In this document: positions 52,200 through 64,000 of the stretch, one piece after another | Layout: each line of letters starts with the position of its first letter | How positions within the stretch are numbered: the stretch's first letter is position 1 | NCBI GenBank assembly: GCA_006384855.1 | Contig: VCJN01003160.1 | Span: forward strand, 124,001-188,000 | DNA from: Tetraselmis striata | Lineage: Eukaryota; Chlorophyta; Chlorodendrophyceae; Chlorodendrales; Chlorodendraceae | Reading direction: 5' to 3' | Length of the DNA stretch: 64,000 bases | Translations under genes and position numbers: made by a program | Notes under the pieces: model-generated | Told to the model about the DNA's origin: nothing | Databases searched by the model: none | The model's input: only the letters and a program-made list of their open reading frames with translations

Positions 52200-55100
52200 G
52201 AAGCGATGTGCAATGCATAAAGAACGGCACCACCACAGTCACCGCGGAACGGTACCAAGCGGTCACCCGCACGAGCCGCGGCATGTCGGATCGTGCCCGC
52301 TTCGTGCAACTCATTATTTTCCATATGCGCTTTCCCTTGCCGCGCTTTGTGACGGCTCCGGTATAGCCCGTGCCGTGCTCAAGGCGCATATATTGGTATT
52401 GGCGCCAAACCGCGACACGACACCAAGCGGTCATCCGCACTACGCGAGATGCGGCATGTCGGAGCTTGTCCGCTTCGTGGAAGTGATGTTTGTTGGCCTG
52501 CGCGTTCCCTTGCCGCGCATCGTGATGGCTTTGGTATAGCGCCTTCCGTTAATGTAAATACACTCATCTAAAGAACATGCGCATTGGCGCCGTGTGGTTT
52601 ATGGCGCCACTCCGCGGCACAAGGCGGCCATCCGGACGAGCCGTGGCATGTTAAAGTGTGTTTGCCTTGTCCATTAGACGCTTGCCCACATGTGCGCCCC
52701 TTTGGCACGCTTTGAGATGGCTCCGGTGTAGCGCGTGCCGTGCTTGAGGCGCATATATAGTTATTGGCGCCATGTTATTTGCGGCGGCAAACCGCGGCAC
52801 GGCACCAAGCAATCATTTGCACGAGATGCGGCATGTCGGAGCTTGTCCGCTTCGTGCAAGTGTTGTTTGCTTGCATGCTCATTCGAGGATCCTTGCCGCG
52901 ATTCGTGTCTGACGGCTCCGGTATAGCGTGTTCCGTTACAGTGAATACACTCTTCCAAAAAATGCGCTGCATGGGCGCCGTGCGCCGGTTCATGGTGCCA
53001 CTCCGGGGCACAAGGCGGTCATCCGGACGAGCCGTGGCATGTTTGCCTCATCCATTAGACGTTTGCCCATATGCGCGGCCCTCTGGCGTGCTTTGTGTCT
53101 GGGCGTGTCCGCTGCGTGCAAGTGATATTTGCTCGCATGCGCGTTCCCTTGCCGCGCTTCGTGACGGCTCCGGTTTAGCGCGTTTTTCTACAGTAAATAC
53201 ACTCTTCCAAAAAACATGCGCATGGGCGCCGTGCGGTTATGACGCCACTCCGCGGCACAAGGCGGCCATCCGGACGAGCCGCGGCATGTTACACCGTGTT
53301 TGTTTCGTCCAATAGATGCTTGCCCATATGCGCGCCCCTCTGGTGCGCTTTGTGATGGCTCCGGTATCGCGCGTGCCGTGCTTGGGGCGCATGTATATAG
53401 GTAGGGGCGAGATATGGTTTACGGCGCCACACCGCGGAACGGTACCAAGCGGTCATCCGGACGAGCCGCGGCATGTCGGAGCGTGTCCGCGTTGTGCAAC
53501 TCATGGTTGCCCGTATGCGCGTTCCCTTGCCGCGTTTTGTGACGGTTCCGGTGTAGCGCGTGCTGCGCTTGAGGCGCATATATCGGTATTTGCGCCATTT
53601 GACGGTTTGCGGCGCCAAACTACCGTGGCACGGCACCAAGCGGTCACCCGCACGAGATGCGGCGAAAGAGATGTCGGAGCTTGTCCGCTTCTTGCACGTG
53701 TTGTTTGCTCGCATGCACATTTTCTTGCCGCTCGTTGTGACGGCTCCGGTATAGTGCTTTCAGATACAGTAAATGCACTCTTCCATAAAACATGCGCGGC
53801 ATGGGCGCCATGCGGTTTACGGGGCCACTCCGGGGCACAAGGCGGCCATCCGGACGAGCCGCGGCATGCATGTCACAGCGTGTCCGCTTCGTGCAACTCA
53901 TGCATGCCCGTATGCGCGTTCCCTTGCCGCGTTTTGTGACGGCTCCGGTGTAGCGCGTGCCGTGCTTGAGGCGCATATACAGGTATTTGCGCCATGTCAT
54001 GGTTTGCGGCGGCAAACTACCGCGGCAGCCACGGCACCAAGTGGCCATCTGGACGAGATGCGGCATGTCGGAGCGTGTCCGCTTCGTGCAAGTGTTGATT
54101 GTTTGCTCGCATGCGCATTGCCTTGCCACGCGTCGTGACGGCTCCGGTATAGCCCGTAGTTCCGTCGCAGTAAATATGTACTTCCCAAAATGCATGGGCG
54201 CCGTGCGGTTATGGCACCACTCCGCGGCACGAGGCGGCCATCCGGAAGATGCCGTGGCATGTTACACAGTGTTTGCCTCGTCCATTGGACGTTTGCCCGT
54301 ATGCGCGCCCCTCTGGGACGTTTTGTGTCGGGGCGTGTCCGATGCGTGCAAGCAAGTGATGCTTGCTCGCATGCGCGTTCCCTTGCCGCGCTTTGCGACG
54401 CCGGTTTAGCGCGTTCCGTTGCAGTAAATACACTCTTCCAAAAAACATGCGCATGGGCGCCGTGCGGTTATGACGCCACTCCGCGGCACAAGGCGGCCAT
54501 CCAGACGAGCCGCGGCATGTTACACCGTGTTTGTTTCGTCCAATAGATGCTTGCCCATATGCGCGCCCCTCTAGTGCGCTTTGTGATGGCTCCGGTATCG
54601 CGCGTGCCGTGCTTGAGGCGCATGTATATAGGTAGGGGCGATATGTGGTTTACGGCGCCACAGCACCGCGGAACGGTACCAAGCGATCGTCCGCACGAGC
54701 CGCGGCATGTCGGAGCGTGTCCGCTTCGTGCGACTCATGGTTGCCCGTATGCGCGTTCCCTTGCCGCGTTTTGTGACGGCTCCAATATAGCGCGTACCGT
54801 GCGTGAGGTTCATATATTAGTATTTGCGCCATGTGATGATTTGCGGCGCCAAACCATGACACGGCACCAAGTGGTCATTCGCACGAGATGCGGCATGTCG
54901 GAGCTTGTCCGCCTCGTGGAAGACAGTCATGTTTGCTCGCATGTGCGTTCCTTGCCACGCTTTGTGACGGCTCCGGTATAGCGCGTTCCGATACAGTGAA
55001 TACAATCTTCCAAAAAAATGCGCGGCATGTGCGCTGTGCGATTTATGGCGCCACTCCGCGGCACAAGGCGGCCATCCGGACGAGCCGCGGCATGTTAGCG

Positions 55101-55260
55101 GTTGGAATCGCATCTTAGGACAGGGACTTATTCACTGTCGATTACCGCGGCACTCCATAGAGCGTGTTTGCCTCATCCAACAGATGCTTGACAATGTGCG
55201 CGCCCCTCTGTGGCGCTTTGTGACGGCTCCGGTATTATAGCGCGTGCCGTGCTTGACATG
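52200..55260 (+). repeat. Satellite array, ~190-bp monomers in a ~1.23-kb higher-order repeat
   Basis: The word GGCATGT inside GAGCCGCGGCATGT/GAGATGCGGCATGT recurs at about 52282, 52452, 52645, 52829, 53035, 53283, 53470, 53658, 53863, 54062, 54252, 54512, 54704, 54891 and 55089. Neighbouring monomers differ in type (GTCGGAGCTTGTCCGCTTCG against GTTACACCGTGTTTG), but every sixth one is nearly the same: 53206-53445 and 54434-54680 agree almost throughout, giving a period near 1,229 bp. All monomers contain GTGACGGCTCCGGTATAGCG or a close form. Frames within it are artefacts of a repeat with no stops. Confidence 0.88.
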
Positions 55261-58076
55261 AATACATGATAAGCTCTTGGACCCTAATAAACGCTTAACG
55301 GGCATTATACCTGCCTACCTACGCATGAGTATCATGGCATGTGCAATGCCCACAGGGCCGGTTAATTGCACAACGTGCTTATTTGCCAAACTATACCAAA
55401 CCGGTGTATACAGTACGATATCACCAACACCAACCGAAACAAAAACCAAAACCGCGGCCAGCCAACTGAGTGGTCGCCACAACTGGCTGAGCTGCCAATC
55501 AACCGCCTTAATTGGCTGAACCAACCGCCTTATTTGGCTGAACCAATAAACATTGAACACAAACCACGCCAAACCTGAGCGGCACACGCCGTCGCTGGAA
55601 GGAACTGATAAGCTGGCAACCAGTACATTCAATGCACTACTTCCACAACTGACCACACCGATATACTTATAACAATATCTTACTATTGATACATATTTTA
55701 CAAATGATATACGTAGATATTTGACACAATATCACCTTTTCTTGGCTTGTTGCCTGAAGTAGTATCACAAGAACCTTCCGACCATGATGCAAAAGATGAT
55801 CCTTCTGTAAGTTGCTGGAGGAATGTGAGAGGATGACCAAAACCTACAAACCTAGTAACCCTTCAACCAATAACATGTAGACAAAATTGCCCGGGTACCT
55901 GTCACCCGATGCGCTCCCTGTCACCCGATGCGAACCGTCACCCGATTGTCCAATTCACATAAACGTCAACCCCGCCGCACAGCTTTGTCACCATTCTGCT
56001 TCCACCTGCCACAACATTCGTTTCCCGAGAACCTTGATGCCCCTCACACACCTTCTCCCCACATATATCCATACTTGTAAGCTGCCAACACGTGTTACAC
56101 GCCACGCATGCGTCGGCCATATTACGCCCCGATGACTTCTTGATGACTTCAAGACTAGATTGCATATCCAAGGCTGGTGCCCGTACGCAACCAGGTACCA
56201 GGCCAATAGTTGTATAAAACCGTGTACGCCCCGGTACACTGTACCAATTTCCTTTTTCTTGCAAACCTGTTCCTTACCTCCCACGCTAAAGGCCGCCGCC
56301 CAAAGTTCACACATATGGACCTAAGCAGTACTCGTATATGCATGGAAGCGTCCGCACTTTAGCCTTGACGAGACTGGGAAGGTAATGTCTCGGTCACCAG
56401 AAGCTACGGCAGATATCTTACACCGGATATGTCCGGATTGTATTATTTCCTTGGTCGATCCGACCATCTGACCCCGGAACTTAGTCCGACTGAAGCGCTC
56501 AGTGGCATAACGAGTGACTACGAATATGTAAGTCGGCGGGTCGAGACCGGCCGGTTCGTGAGGGCTTAGTCGTCACTACATATTCGTAGCGGGACTGTCT
56601 CATCTCGTAATAACGACGCAGTGATTCGGTACCGGGGCACGTCGCAACTTGAATGTGGACCTGGAAAATGCGCCGATGTGCGGGTAGGTAATCTGGTCTC
56701 AGCTACTCGCCTTGGGCGTCTGTCCGGATTAGGGGTACCTGTTCCCAAAATACCCGCTCGGCAATCATTTATATATTATTCATTGGCGCCAGTCATGTCC
56801 AGGCAGGGGGCAAAAAAATGTCCGGATACACGAGTTGGAGGATCAATGATAAAATCTCGAAAGATGCTCTTTGCAGAATTAGATCCGAGGATCTTAAGCT
56901 CATGAACAATGCTCCGAAACCATAAATGATATGGGAATCAACAGCAGAGAAAAGACGCCATCTGGGCTTAGTTTGACACCGCATCGCCGCATGATAGATA
57001 GATTCCCGGAAATTGACGGCCTGAACCGGCCCGCCGAGGACCACACCACAGGATTGTACGAAGTACTGCCCCAACACCTGTACCTGAGCTCTCGTGCTTA
57101 TATTAGCCCATGCAGTTGCGGGCTGATGCATATGAGAGGGCAGCACCAATTCACTTCTATGTCGTTCTAGTATACCCATTAAAAATGTTCATAATCACAT
57201 AATATTGTCATCATAATGCTGCATGTTTAATATTATCATTATCTACACGTTCCATCTGCTGCTATGTTTTATTGCCAAATTTGGCAATTGACATGACTGT
57301 CGTGCATGCTGTTCCATGTTGTCATCACCGTCAACACACAATGAATGTCTTCTCGATATATGTGCTGGTACATGTTGATGATTACCCTGCTGTCCAACCC
57401 ATAATAATAACCATGATGATTTTTTAGGTATGTATTGCCCCAGGAGAACGTACGCAGTAGCAGCTTCTGCGTATTATCTTACGTGATGTGCATGTTGGCG
57501 GAATATCAATGTATTAGGCTGCTATACCCTGCTAGGTGGATTGGTGAGCAGAGGAGGCTCTGCGCCGCCGTTGCAACCGACACCAGCACCTCCTGCATCA
57601 TTCCAGCAGAGCGCTAAGGCAATCATTGCCCGAACAATCAATATCCCTGCCGGTGCACTTTGATGCTTCACCTGCAGCAGGACCACCCGTGCTGCACATG
57701 CCTATCTCTCCACTTGCTGTGCAGATTATTCCAATTGCGTTTGTTGCAGGTGCGGCCAAAGGCATGGCGATATGCATCAGCTAACGGCTCTCGCCGCGAG
57801 AACGGCCCCCTCCCAGGATTGGCGCATGAGTCCAAAGGCCCTTCTGACCTTTGCTCAATCCCCCCGTCCCTATCTCCCCAGCCCCAAAGCTAGCCAAAGT
57901 TCCGCTGCATTGATTTTTATGCTGCCCTGCGTGAAGGCCTGACCACGCTTGCCCTGTCACTGGTTTTGACAGGACAAGAGTGCGGCGCTTGCCAGCAGGA
58001 TTGCGCTCTACGGGGGGCGTGGCGTGTGGGTGGCTCGTGTCATCTCTTACGGTCATCGTCGTCATGTTTACCGGCC
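55261..58076. other. Gene-poor region after the satellite
   Basis: No recognisable gene. 55480-55560 has repeated TTGGCTGAACCAA words. 56785-56817 is a scrap of tail family 2 (GCCAGTCATGTCCAGGCAGG then GGGCAAAAAAATG). A minus-strand frame at 56793-57179 (128 codons) has no recognisable motif. 57900-58076 is the 3' flank of the LRR gene. Confidence 0.45.
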
Positions 58077-60536
58077 TCACAGCTCGAGGCTGGCAAGAGC
58101 AGTCAGGGAAGACAGAGCACGCATGCCCTGGTCAGTGATGGAGGTGCAGTGGGCGAGGCTGAGGGTCGACAGGCGCGTCAGGCGTGAGAGCGACACCACA
58201 CCAGCGTCGCTCAGCCGGTGGCACCGAGCAAGGCGCAGGCTGGTGAGCCCAGTGAGGCCAGACAAGTGCTCGACGCCGTTGTCGGTGATGCGGTGGCAGC
58301 GGTCGAGGTGGACTGTCAGCAGGCGGGTGAGCGGGCGGATGGAGGCCAGGCCGATGTCGGAGAGCGCGCTGCAGCTGTTGAGCTTCAGAGTGGTCAGGGC
58401 AGTCAAGGTGCCAAGCGCGCGCACCCCAGCGTCCCCAATCTTGGGGCAATACGCCAGGTCGAGGCCGGTCAGGCCCGTCAGGGGGCTGAGGGCATTGAGC
58501 CCGGTGTCAGTGATCTCCACGCACTGGAACAAGTCGAGCTTGGTCAGTGAGGAGAAGCGGGTGATGGCGGCGAGGCCGGCGTCCTTCAGGTAGGAGCAGC
58601 AGGAGAGATTTAGGCTGCTGAGCTGATCCAGGCCGCTGAGCGCAGCAAAGCCAGTTCCCATCACGCGCTCGCAGCCACTGAGGTTCAGTACCTGTCAGAG
58701 GAAGCACGGTGCACATTGCGTCAGACACTGTTGGTTGTACCAATACGCAGGCAGAAGCAGGCAGCAATGCAGGCAGGTTCTATGGGATGTTGCCCATACG
58801 GCAGCCGCCTCACCTGTAGCCCGGTGAGTGGCGCCAGAGCGCAGACGCCGGCGTCGCTGATCTCACAGCAGCCTTCGAGGTTGAGCACCTCCAGCGCCGG
58901 CAGCTGCGCGACGCTCTGCATGCCGATGTCGGTGACACGGTAGCAGTTGTTGAGGTTGAGGTTGGTCAGACCTGCGAGGTGCGCGACGGCAACGAGGCCG
59001 CCGTCGGTGATGTTTGTGCAGCGTGCCAGCTGCAGGCTGGCCAGCTTCTGCAGCGGCGCGAGGGCGTAGAGGCTGGCATCCCGCACGTTGATGCACCCCT
59101 GCAGGTCGAGGGACGTCATCCCAGCCATGGCCGGCATGGCCAGGAGACCCAGGTCGCCGCTCCCCCAGTGCATCCACCACAGGCTGAGGTTGCGCATGTG
59201 GCGAAAGTTGGCCAGCGCGTTGAGGCCCCTGTCGGTGACGTTGTTGCCGCCATGTGTGTCGCCCAGGCTGAGGGTCTCCAGGTTGCGCAGCGGCGTCAGG
59301 CTGCGCAGACTCTGGTCGGTCACATCAAACTTCTGCAGGTTGAGGAGGTTGAGGTGCTCCAGGCCGGTGAGGGCTCCCAGGGCGGCCACTCCCGTGGCTG
59401 TGATGGAGTGGCAGCCTCGCAAGGAGAGGTGCTTGAGAGCCTGAAGCGAGGCGAGCGCCGAGCAGCCGGCATCTGTGACGTTGAGCCACATCAGGTTGAG
59501 GCTGGTCAGCCCGGGGAAAGAGCAGGCAATGGCGGTGATGCCGGCGTCCGTGACGCGGGTCGTGCTGAGCTGCAGCCCGCTCAGGCTGAGGCTCGACAGG
59601 CCAGACAGCGGCCGGAGCGCGTGGAGCGTTGCGTCTGTGACAGCAGGGTTGGCGTAGCCGAGGTGCAGCAGCGTGAGGGTGGCCAGTCGCCCGGAAGCGG
59701 GCCAGGCTGCACACACCCGCCTCGGTCACCAGCTGGCAGCCGCTCAGGTTGAGGTGGGTCAGGCTCTCGGCGAGTGGGCCCAGCGCGCCAAGTCCGGCGT
59801 CCGTCACCTTCAGGCACCAGGGCATCTCGATGCTGGCCAGCTTGCGCAGTCGCGCGAGCTGGCTGAGCCCCATGTCCGTCACCTGCACGCAGCCGCTGAT
59901 GTTGATTGACACCAGCTGCAGCATGGAGGCCGCCACATGGCTGAGCCCGACATCGGTGACGTGGACGCACTGCGCGAGGTTAAGCGTCTGCAGACGGGCC
60001 AGGCCAGCCAGAGCGCCAAGGCCCTCGTCGGTGACGTGGCTGACGATCATCCGGTGATGGCGGCCTAGGCTGAGGTTCGTCAGGCTGGACAGGCACGACG
60101 CCAGGGTACCCAGCCGCTCCACCGTGATTTGCTCTGTCACCTTGCTGAGGTCGAGGGACTGCAAGCGGCCGAAGCGCGCAGCCATGCCATCCAAATTCAG
60201 ATGGGCTGGCTTGAGCGCACACAGGCTGTCGGTCGCCGAGTGGCACCACTGCTGGCAGACGCTGCGGAAGAGGCCTTGCTTGGCGGTCGGGAGACGGCCC
60301 ATCACACTGGCCACCACCACATCGGGCAGGTTGTCCCAGCCGGGGCCGCACTCCTCCACCTCCTCGCTGTCCTCGCCATCCATGGTCTCGTCCTCCTCGC
60401 ACATCTCGGTATCGTCTAGTGTTTCGACCGCGTGCACGGGCGGCCATCCCGCGTAGACGGAGACGGACATCCGATGGGAAATCGGCGCTTCGTCAGCCGC
60501 CAGCGTCGTGCTATCCTGCGTGCCAAGACGGAACAC
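58077..60536 (-). CDS. F-box and leucine-rich-repeat protein (LRR_CC/AMN1 type), one frame break
   Basis: Minus-strand exon 58814-60536 and exon 58077-58691 with GT-AG intron. An acidic N-terminus (DDTEMCEEDETMDGEDSEE) precedes an F-box (WDNLPDVVVASVMGRLP then GLFRSVCQQWCHSA), which would bind SKP1 in an SCF ubiquitin ligase. Then come more than twenty cysteine-containing LRRs of the form L-L--C--VTD-GL--L, the substrate-binding arc. Around 59692 the frame shifts: removing one base in CCGGGCGACTGG would join CSLARFR to LATLTLLHLGY, so either one extra base or an assembly error. Start: 60536 is the first Met, but GCACGCAG before GATAGC could be an intron acceptor, making MSVSVYAGWP (60470) the start. 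Total about 770 residues. Confidence 0.85.
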
Positions 60537-60804
60537 ATAACCACGTGTCAGGTGCTAACATGACACAGCTCATCAGTAATACACCTGGAGGTTTTCCAGC
60601 CAACAAACAGTGAAAACATGTTCATCCACAGCTTCAGGTACATCAAACATACAACACCGAAACTGGACAGCAAGCAAGCAAGCATGCATGCAAGGCCAAA
60701 ACTGGCTCGACATTCCAGGACACCTAACAAGGCAACTGTGTCTCTGGGTGACAAGTAGCCCTGTGCATAGTATCACGAAAGGTCATCCATACAGTTAGGA
60801 CCAT

Positions 60805-61553
60805 TTAGCCACAGGCAGCCCCAGCAGGCATAAAATAAGATGCCAGGGCGCTGACTTTAATGGTGGCTGGTGGTCCACGGTAGGAGCTGTGGGGGCGCAC
60901 CTTTACCGAATGCGAATGTAGAGACACCGCAGACTTGGATAGGTTTGTCTCGTAAGCCGAATCGCTTCTCGCCAGAAGGCTAGCGTGCAGCCGAGATTGC
61001 AGCGGCGAAGAAAACACCGAAAATTTTCGCGGCGTCCCTGCCGGGATTGGCGGCCCTAGCATCTCAGGCGCATCATGCATCTCCTCATCCATGTTGGCCC
61101 TGCAGTGGTGCACCTGCGTGGCGAAGCCGAACACCAAATTAGCAAAAACTGCAGTCAGGACCCATCAAGAGCAGATAAGAAACAAGAACACAACAAGACC
61201 CAAACGCTAATCCTTCCAATGGATTATGGTGTGTGACGCCGGCGTCGTATGTCGTCAAACTTGTCGAGAAAACCATCGTCGTCTAAAAATCTTCGCGGAG
61301 CGAAAAGTCCGATATACGGGGCGTCGACGCAGGGCGGCCGGCCGGCCGCAGGAATCCTTATCTGGCGCTCGCGGAGCGTCTTGGCGGCCGGCTTGGTAGG
61401 CCGAGATCCGGGGCAGGGATGCACGGCGGGCACGACGACGCCGGAACGAGGCAGCGACGGTGGCGCCGGCTGTCGATGGCCTTTCGCAGGCAGCGGTGGA
61501 CTGGCGGCGAGGGGTGGCGGGCGGTGGTCGGCGACGGCCGGCCGTTGCGTCAT
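60805..61553 (-). CDS. Hypothetical serine/proline-rich protein, probably two exons
   Basis: Exon 1 candidate 61553 to about 61226 opens MTQRPAVADHRPPPL, is proline- and arginine-rich, and ends with YIGLFAPRRFLDDDGFLDKF. Exon 2 candidate, about 61112-60805, reads NMDEEMHDAPEMLGPPIPAG, then RKFSVFSSPLQSRLHASLLA and ends FMPAGAACG. The TTGGTGTTCGGCTTCGCCAC before GCAG is a fair acceptor; no strong donor was found, so the join is open. It lies upstream of the LRR gene on the same strand. No family recognised. Confidence 0.35.
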
Positions 61554-64000
61554 GGCCGCGGGGCGTCACGCCGCCACAACAGGTACAGGTACGGTACTGG
61601 TGCTGAAAGTCTGCATGAAGCAACAGTACCGTACCCAGACGAGTATATAGCACGAGAGCACCCGTTCCTACTCGTATCGTAGCGACTGGGGGTATACGAG
61701 CATCTCAGTGAGTACCGTATGTAGCGGCCAAAAAAAAATCAATAATGGCAGCGGTAGTGACACATTAGCTGCGCGAGAAGATAGTAATATGTGAATAGGG
61801 ATACCAGCATCAGGTGGTGCTTGCAAGCATGCTGAGCTGCTGCCGCTGCTTGCTGTGCTCCGATCGACCCGACGCCTGCTCGAGCTCCCCTGACGACGCG
61901 GGCAGCACTGGCACTTACCCCTATGGCTCGCTGCCAGCCTTGCCGTCGTGGACCCAGACCACTAGGGCAGGCTCACATGGGCGTCATCGACTTCCTGGGC
62001 GATCGCACGAGCGGTGTGCCGCAGCCTGGTACGTCTCGTGGGCCCCCACGGGCACTGCGTCGACTGACGACGCTGTTTACAGTCCACACGTGGCACGAGG
62101 GGCGCCCCGTCTCGCCCGCTCGTGCTGGGTCCAGCGACCGACCTGCGAGGCTGGCGAAGGCAGCAGAGGCCCGCTGATTAGCGGATGAGTTAGTGGGATT
62201 AAGGTCGGCACACGCTTGTGATTGTGGCGAGGCTTGGGGGGAGGGGATAGCATGAGCCAGGCCGTTGGCTGGCCAATAACTGTGTATAGTTCCCTGAGGC
62301 GGTGGCCGTGCGGGCCGGCGAGCTTATGTCGCATAGCTCGCACCGTAGCAGACGCAACTCACGCTGATGCATAGCGCGCCCAGAAACCTATGGCTATGAA
62401 AGCTAGGACCGATTCATCGTCGGGACGGTGCCTTCAGAGACGAGTTGGCGGGGCGCCCCGTTCCGGAAGGCGAAGGCGAGCGGTCACGCGGTGTGCTCCT
62501 GTTTAACGAACTCGCAACGACAAGTGGCATCCATGTACCGTAACACCTGCTCACTTGCTTTAGTATAAATATGAAATTCACCGGCGATATCATCAATCAA
62601 TGTGAAATTCGTTTCGATATTTGATTCCCAACGGTCTGTCGGCTGACGTGAGCCCGTCCAATGCGCCACGCGTCTGTCCGAGCGTGGCCGGCGCGGCAGC
62701 CCGCACTCAAGAAAAGGCAGCCCCTCGTGCGCCGCCACAAGGGCAATATGGACGCCTTCGAAGGCTGAGGTATTGCCTTGCGCGTATGGATGCGTGCACA
62801 GCCCGCGCCGAGGGCTACGGCGAAACCGGCTATCCGCGTCTGCCCATCCCGTGAAGCCTTCCGACACAAGCAGCCAACCACCGCCAGTTCACCGACACAT
62901 GCACCCATGCCGCCTCGGCCCCTTCGCACTCACACAGCGACGCAAGCGCAATACCTGATGAGGTTGCCCAGGCCCCGTCCTTGTCCGCTTGATAGAACAA
63001 GTATGTCCGAGCGGCCGTTTCGGGGGTCTGGGCCTCGGTCGTGGGGCTGTCGTTGGGTGGTGTTGCTATGCGCAGCGCCGCGCCGACCGAGGGGGCTTTG
63101 CACTCGCAGGGGGTGCACACTGTGTATGGGCCTGCATCCGGACCAGCCGACGCAAATCAGCCAGCAAGCAGCCAAATACTGTACGTAGTACAGGGTTGTA
63201 AGGATCGTCCTTATTATACATACTACATCAGGTACGATTACACGTACGGCGACCCCGCGCGCGCCGGCGCCGATGATGACGACACGACGATAAATGACGG
63301 TGCTGCGCCCAGCCCAGCCAAGTCGTTTAGTTAGTAATCGCCACATACACGCTTATATATTAATAACATGTCATAATTTTACAATAATGAGCAGTAAGTA
63401 GTACATATAAATTCGCATATCATCGTCCCTAATACCTTAATGTTAGTGGTACTGGGCATATAGCACTCGTAATTCACACGGCGATTACTGGTACCTGGTA
63501 CAATATAAACGTACCAGAGTATGCGGCACATCATGTACCCTGTAGTCATTACCGCGCGGTGACGGCCATACCAGTATGACCGCTGCTGCTAGCGCACAGG
63601 CGGCCCCATCTACAGCGACTATAGTCGCTGTGTCGCAGTCGCTCTATACTCATAACGGTACCGGTATGGGGATAGTATTACGGGTCGGCGCATAACGGTA
63701 CGGTATGGGGATACACGTACCATAAAAATTCCTGTATCTTGAGCAAAAGTTAATAAACCCTGGATGCTCCGAAGGGGTGTGAGCTGTTCTAGTACAGTAG
63801 TACTAGCGCAGCGATAGCAGTATCCTGGGCGCCCGCCAGGTGCGCGCGCCGCTACATGGCGGCGCGGGCGCTGCGGGCGCCACACACTTCCTTTAACCTC
63901 ACCGCATCCTCCTGCCCCTCCCACTCGGCTGCCCCTCGTCAGGGGCCCACGCCCGTGCCCTGCACCAGGGCTATAAGAGGTTATGGTGCCCTCCTAGCCT
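61554..64000. other. Window end, no supported gene
   Basis: A minus-strand frame at 62484-62867 (127 codons; contains NFTLIDDIAGEFHIYTKASE and a hydrophobic N-terminal half) and a plus-strand frame from 61829 (MLSCCRCLLCSDRPDAC) are the best of several weak candidates; neither has a recognisable motif. GTATGGGGATA with GGTACCGGTATG words repeat at about 63655-63715. Confidence 0.35.

Noticed and set aside
52200..55260. CRISPR array or family of short genes
   Set aside because: Monomers are about 190 bp with no spacer/repeat alternation; open frames arise from the repeat itself and none has a recognisable domain.
58132..60456. Several plus- and minus-strand frames over the LRR gene
   Set aside because: Shadows produced by the regular, stop-poor LRR repeat.

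Overview
This is a stretch of nuclear DNA from a eukaryote, most likely a chlorophyte green alga. Host genes are GC-rich and split by short GT-AG introns. The hexad-less polyadenylation signal TGTAA, typical of volvocine and related green algae, sits 100-250 bp after several stop codons. Two proteins start with plastid-transit-like leaders, and mobile elements of algal type (DIRS/PAT-like, chromovirus, RLE-type LINE) are abundant. Long pure G or C runs occur in introns and repeats. There is no sign of bacterial organisation, and no rRNA or CRISPR array was seen.

Layout. 1-730: 3' end of a two-HMG-box protein. 2058-4438: ten-exon FAD-dependent monooxygenase, probably plastid-targeted. 5231-9395: a mobile element with inverted ends and split direct repeats that carries a gag-like protein and a tyrosine recombinase but no reverse transcriptase. 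9796-11321: six-exon plastid-membrane protein candidate, convergent with a six-exon coiled-coil gene at 11963-13315. 14230-16395: 5'-truncated LINE with zinc-finger and restriction-like endonuclease domains. 16667-20255: complete pogo/Tigger DNA transposon with TA target site and an intron-containing transposase. 20540-24400: decayed relative of the first tyrosine-recombinase element, split by a 2.4-kb insertion that holds a 460-bp tandem repeat. 24.4-31.9 kb: gene-poor ground with transposon debris, a nested pair of inverted-repeat elements (28690-30531) and a tRNA-headed SINE.

32024-38724: a complete, young Ty3/gypsy chromovirus (near-identical LTRs, GGGTT target duplication, PBS, PPT). Its pol frame has an unusual N-terminal extension resembling a DAM-type methyltransferase-like domain followed by a Nudix-like domain. 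Four single lesions interrupt its frames.

40.3-44.0 kb: two DUF506 (PDDEXK-like) genes arranged tail to tail. 44.2-51.8 kb: segmental repeats, a mariner-type fragment, a TIR element and LINE/SINE tails. 52.2-55.3 kb: a ~190-bp satellite with a higher-order period near 1.23 kb. 58077-60536: F-box/leucine-rich-repeat gene. The last 2.5 kb holds nothing convincing.

The host genes look like independent loci rather than a pathway. Most of the window is mobile DNA in layers, and target duplications and interrupted copies allow several insertions to be ordered in time.
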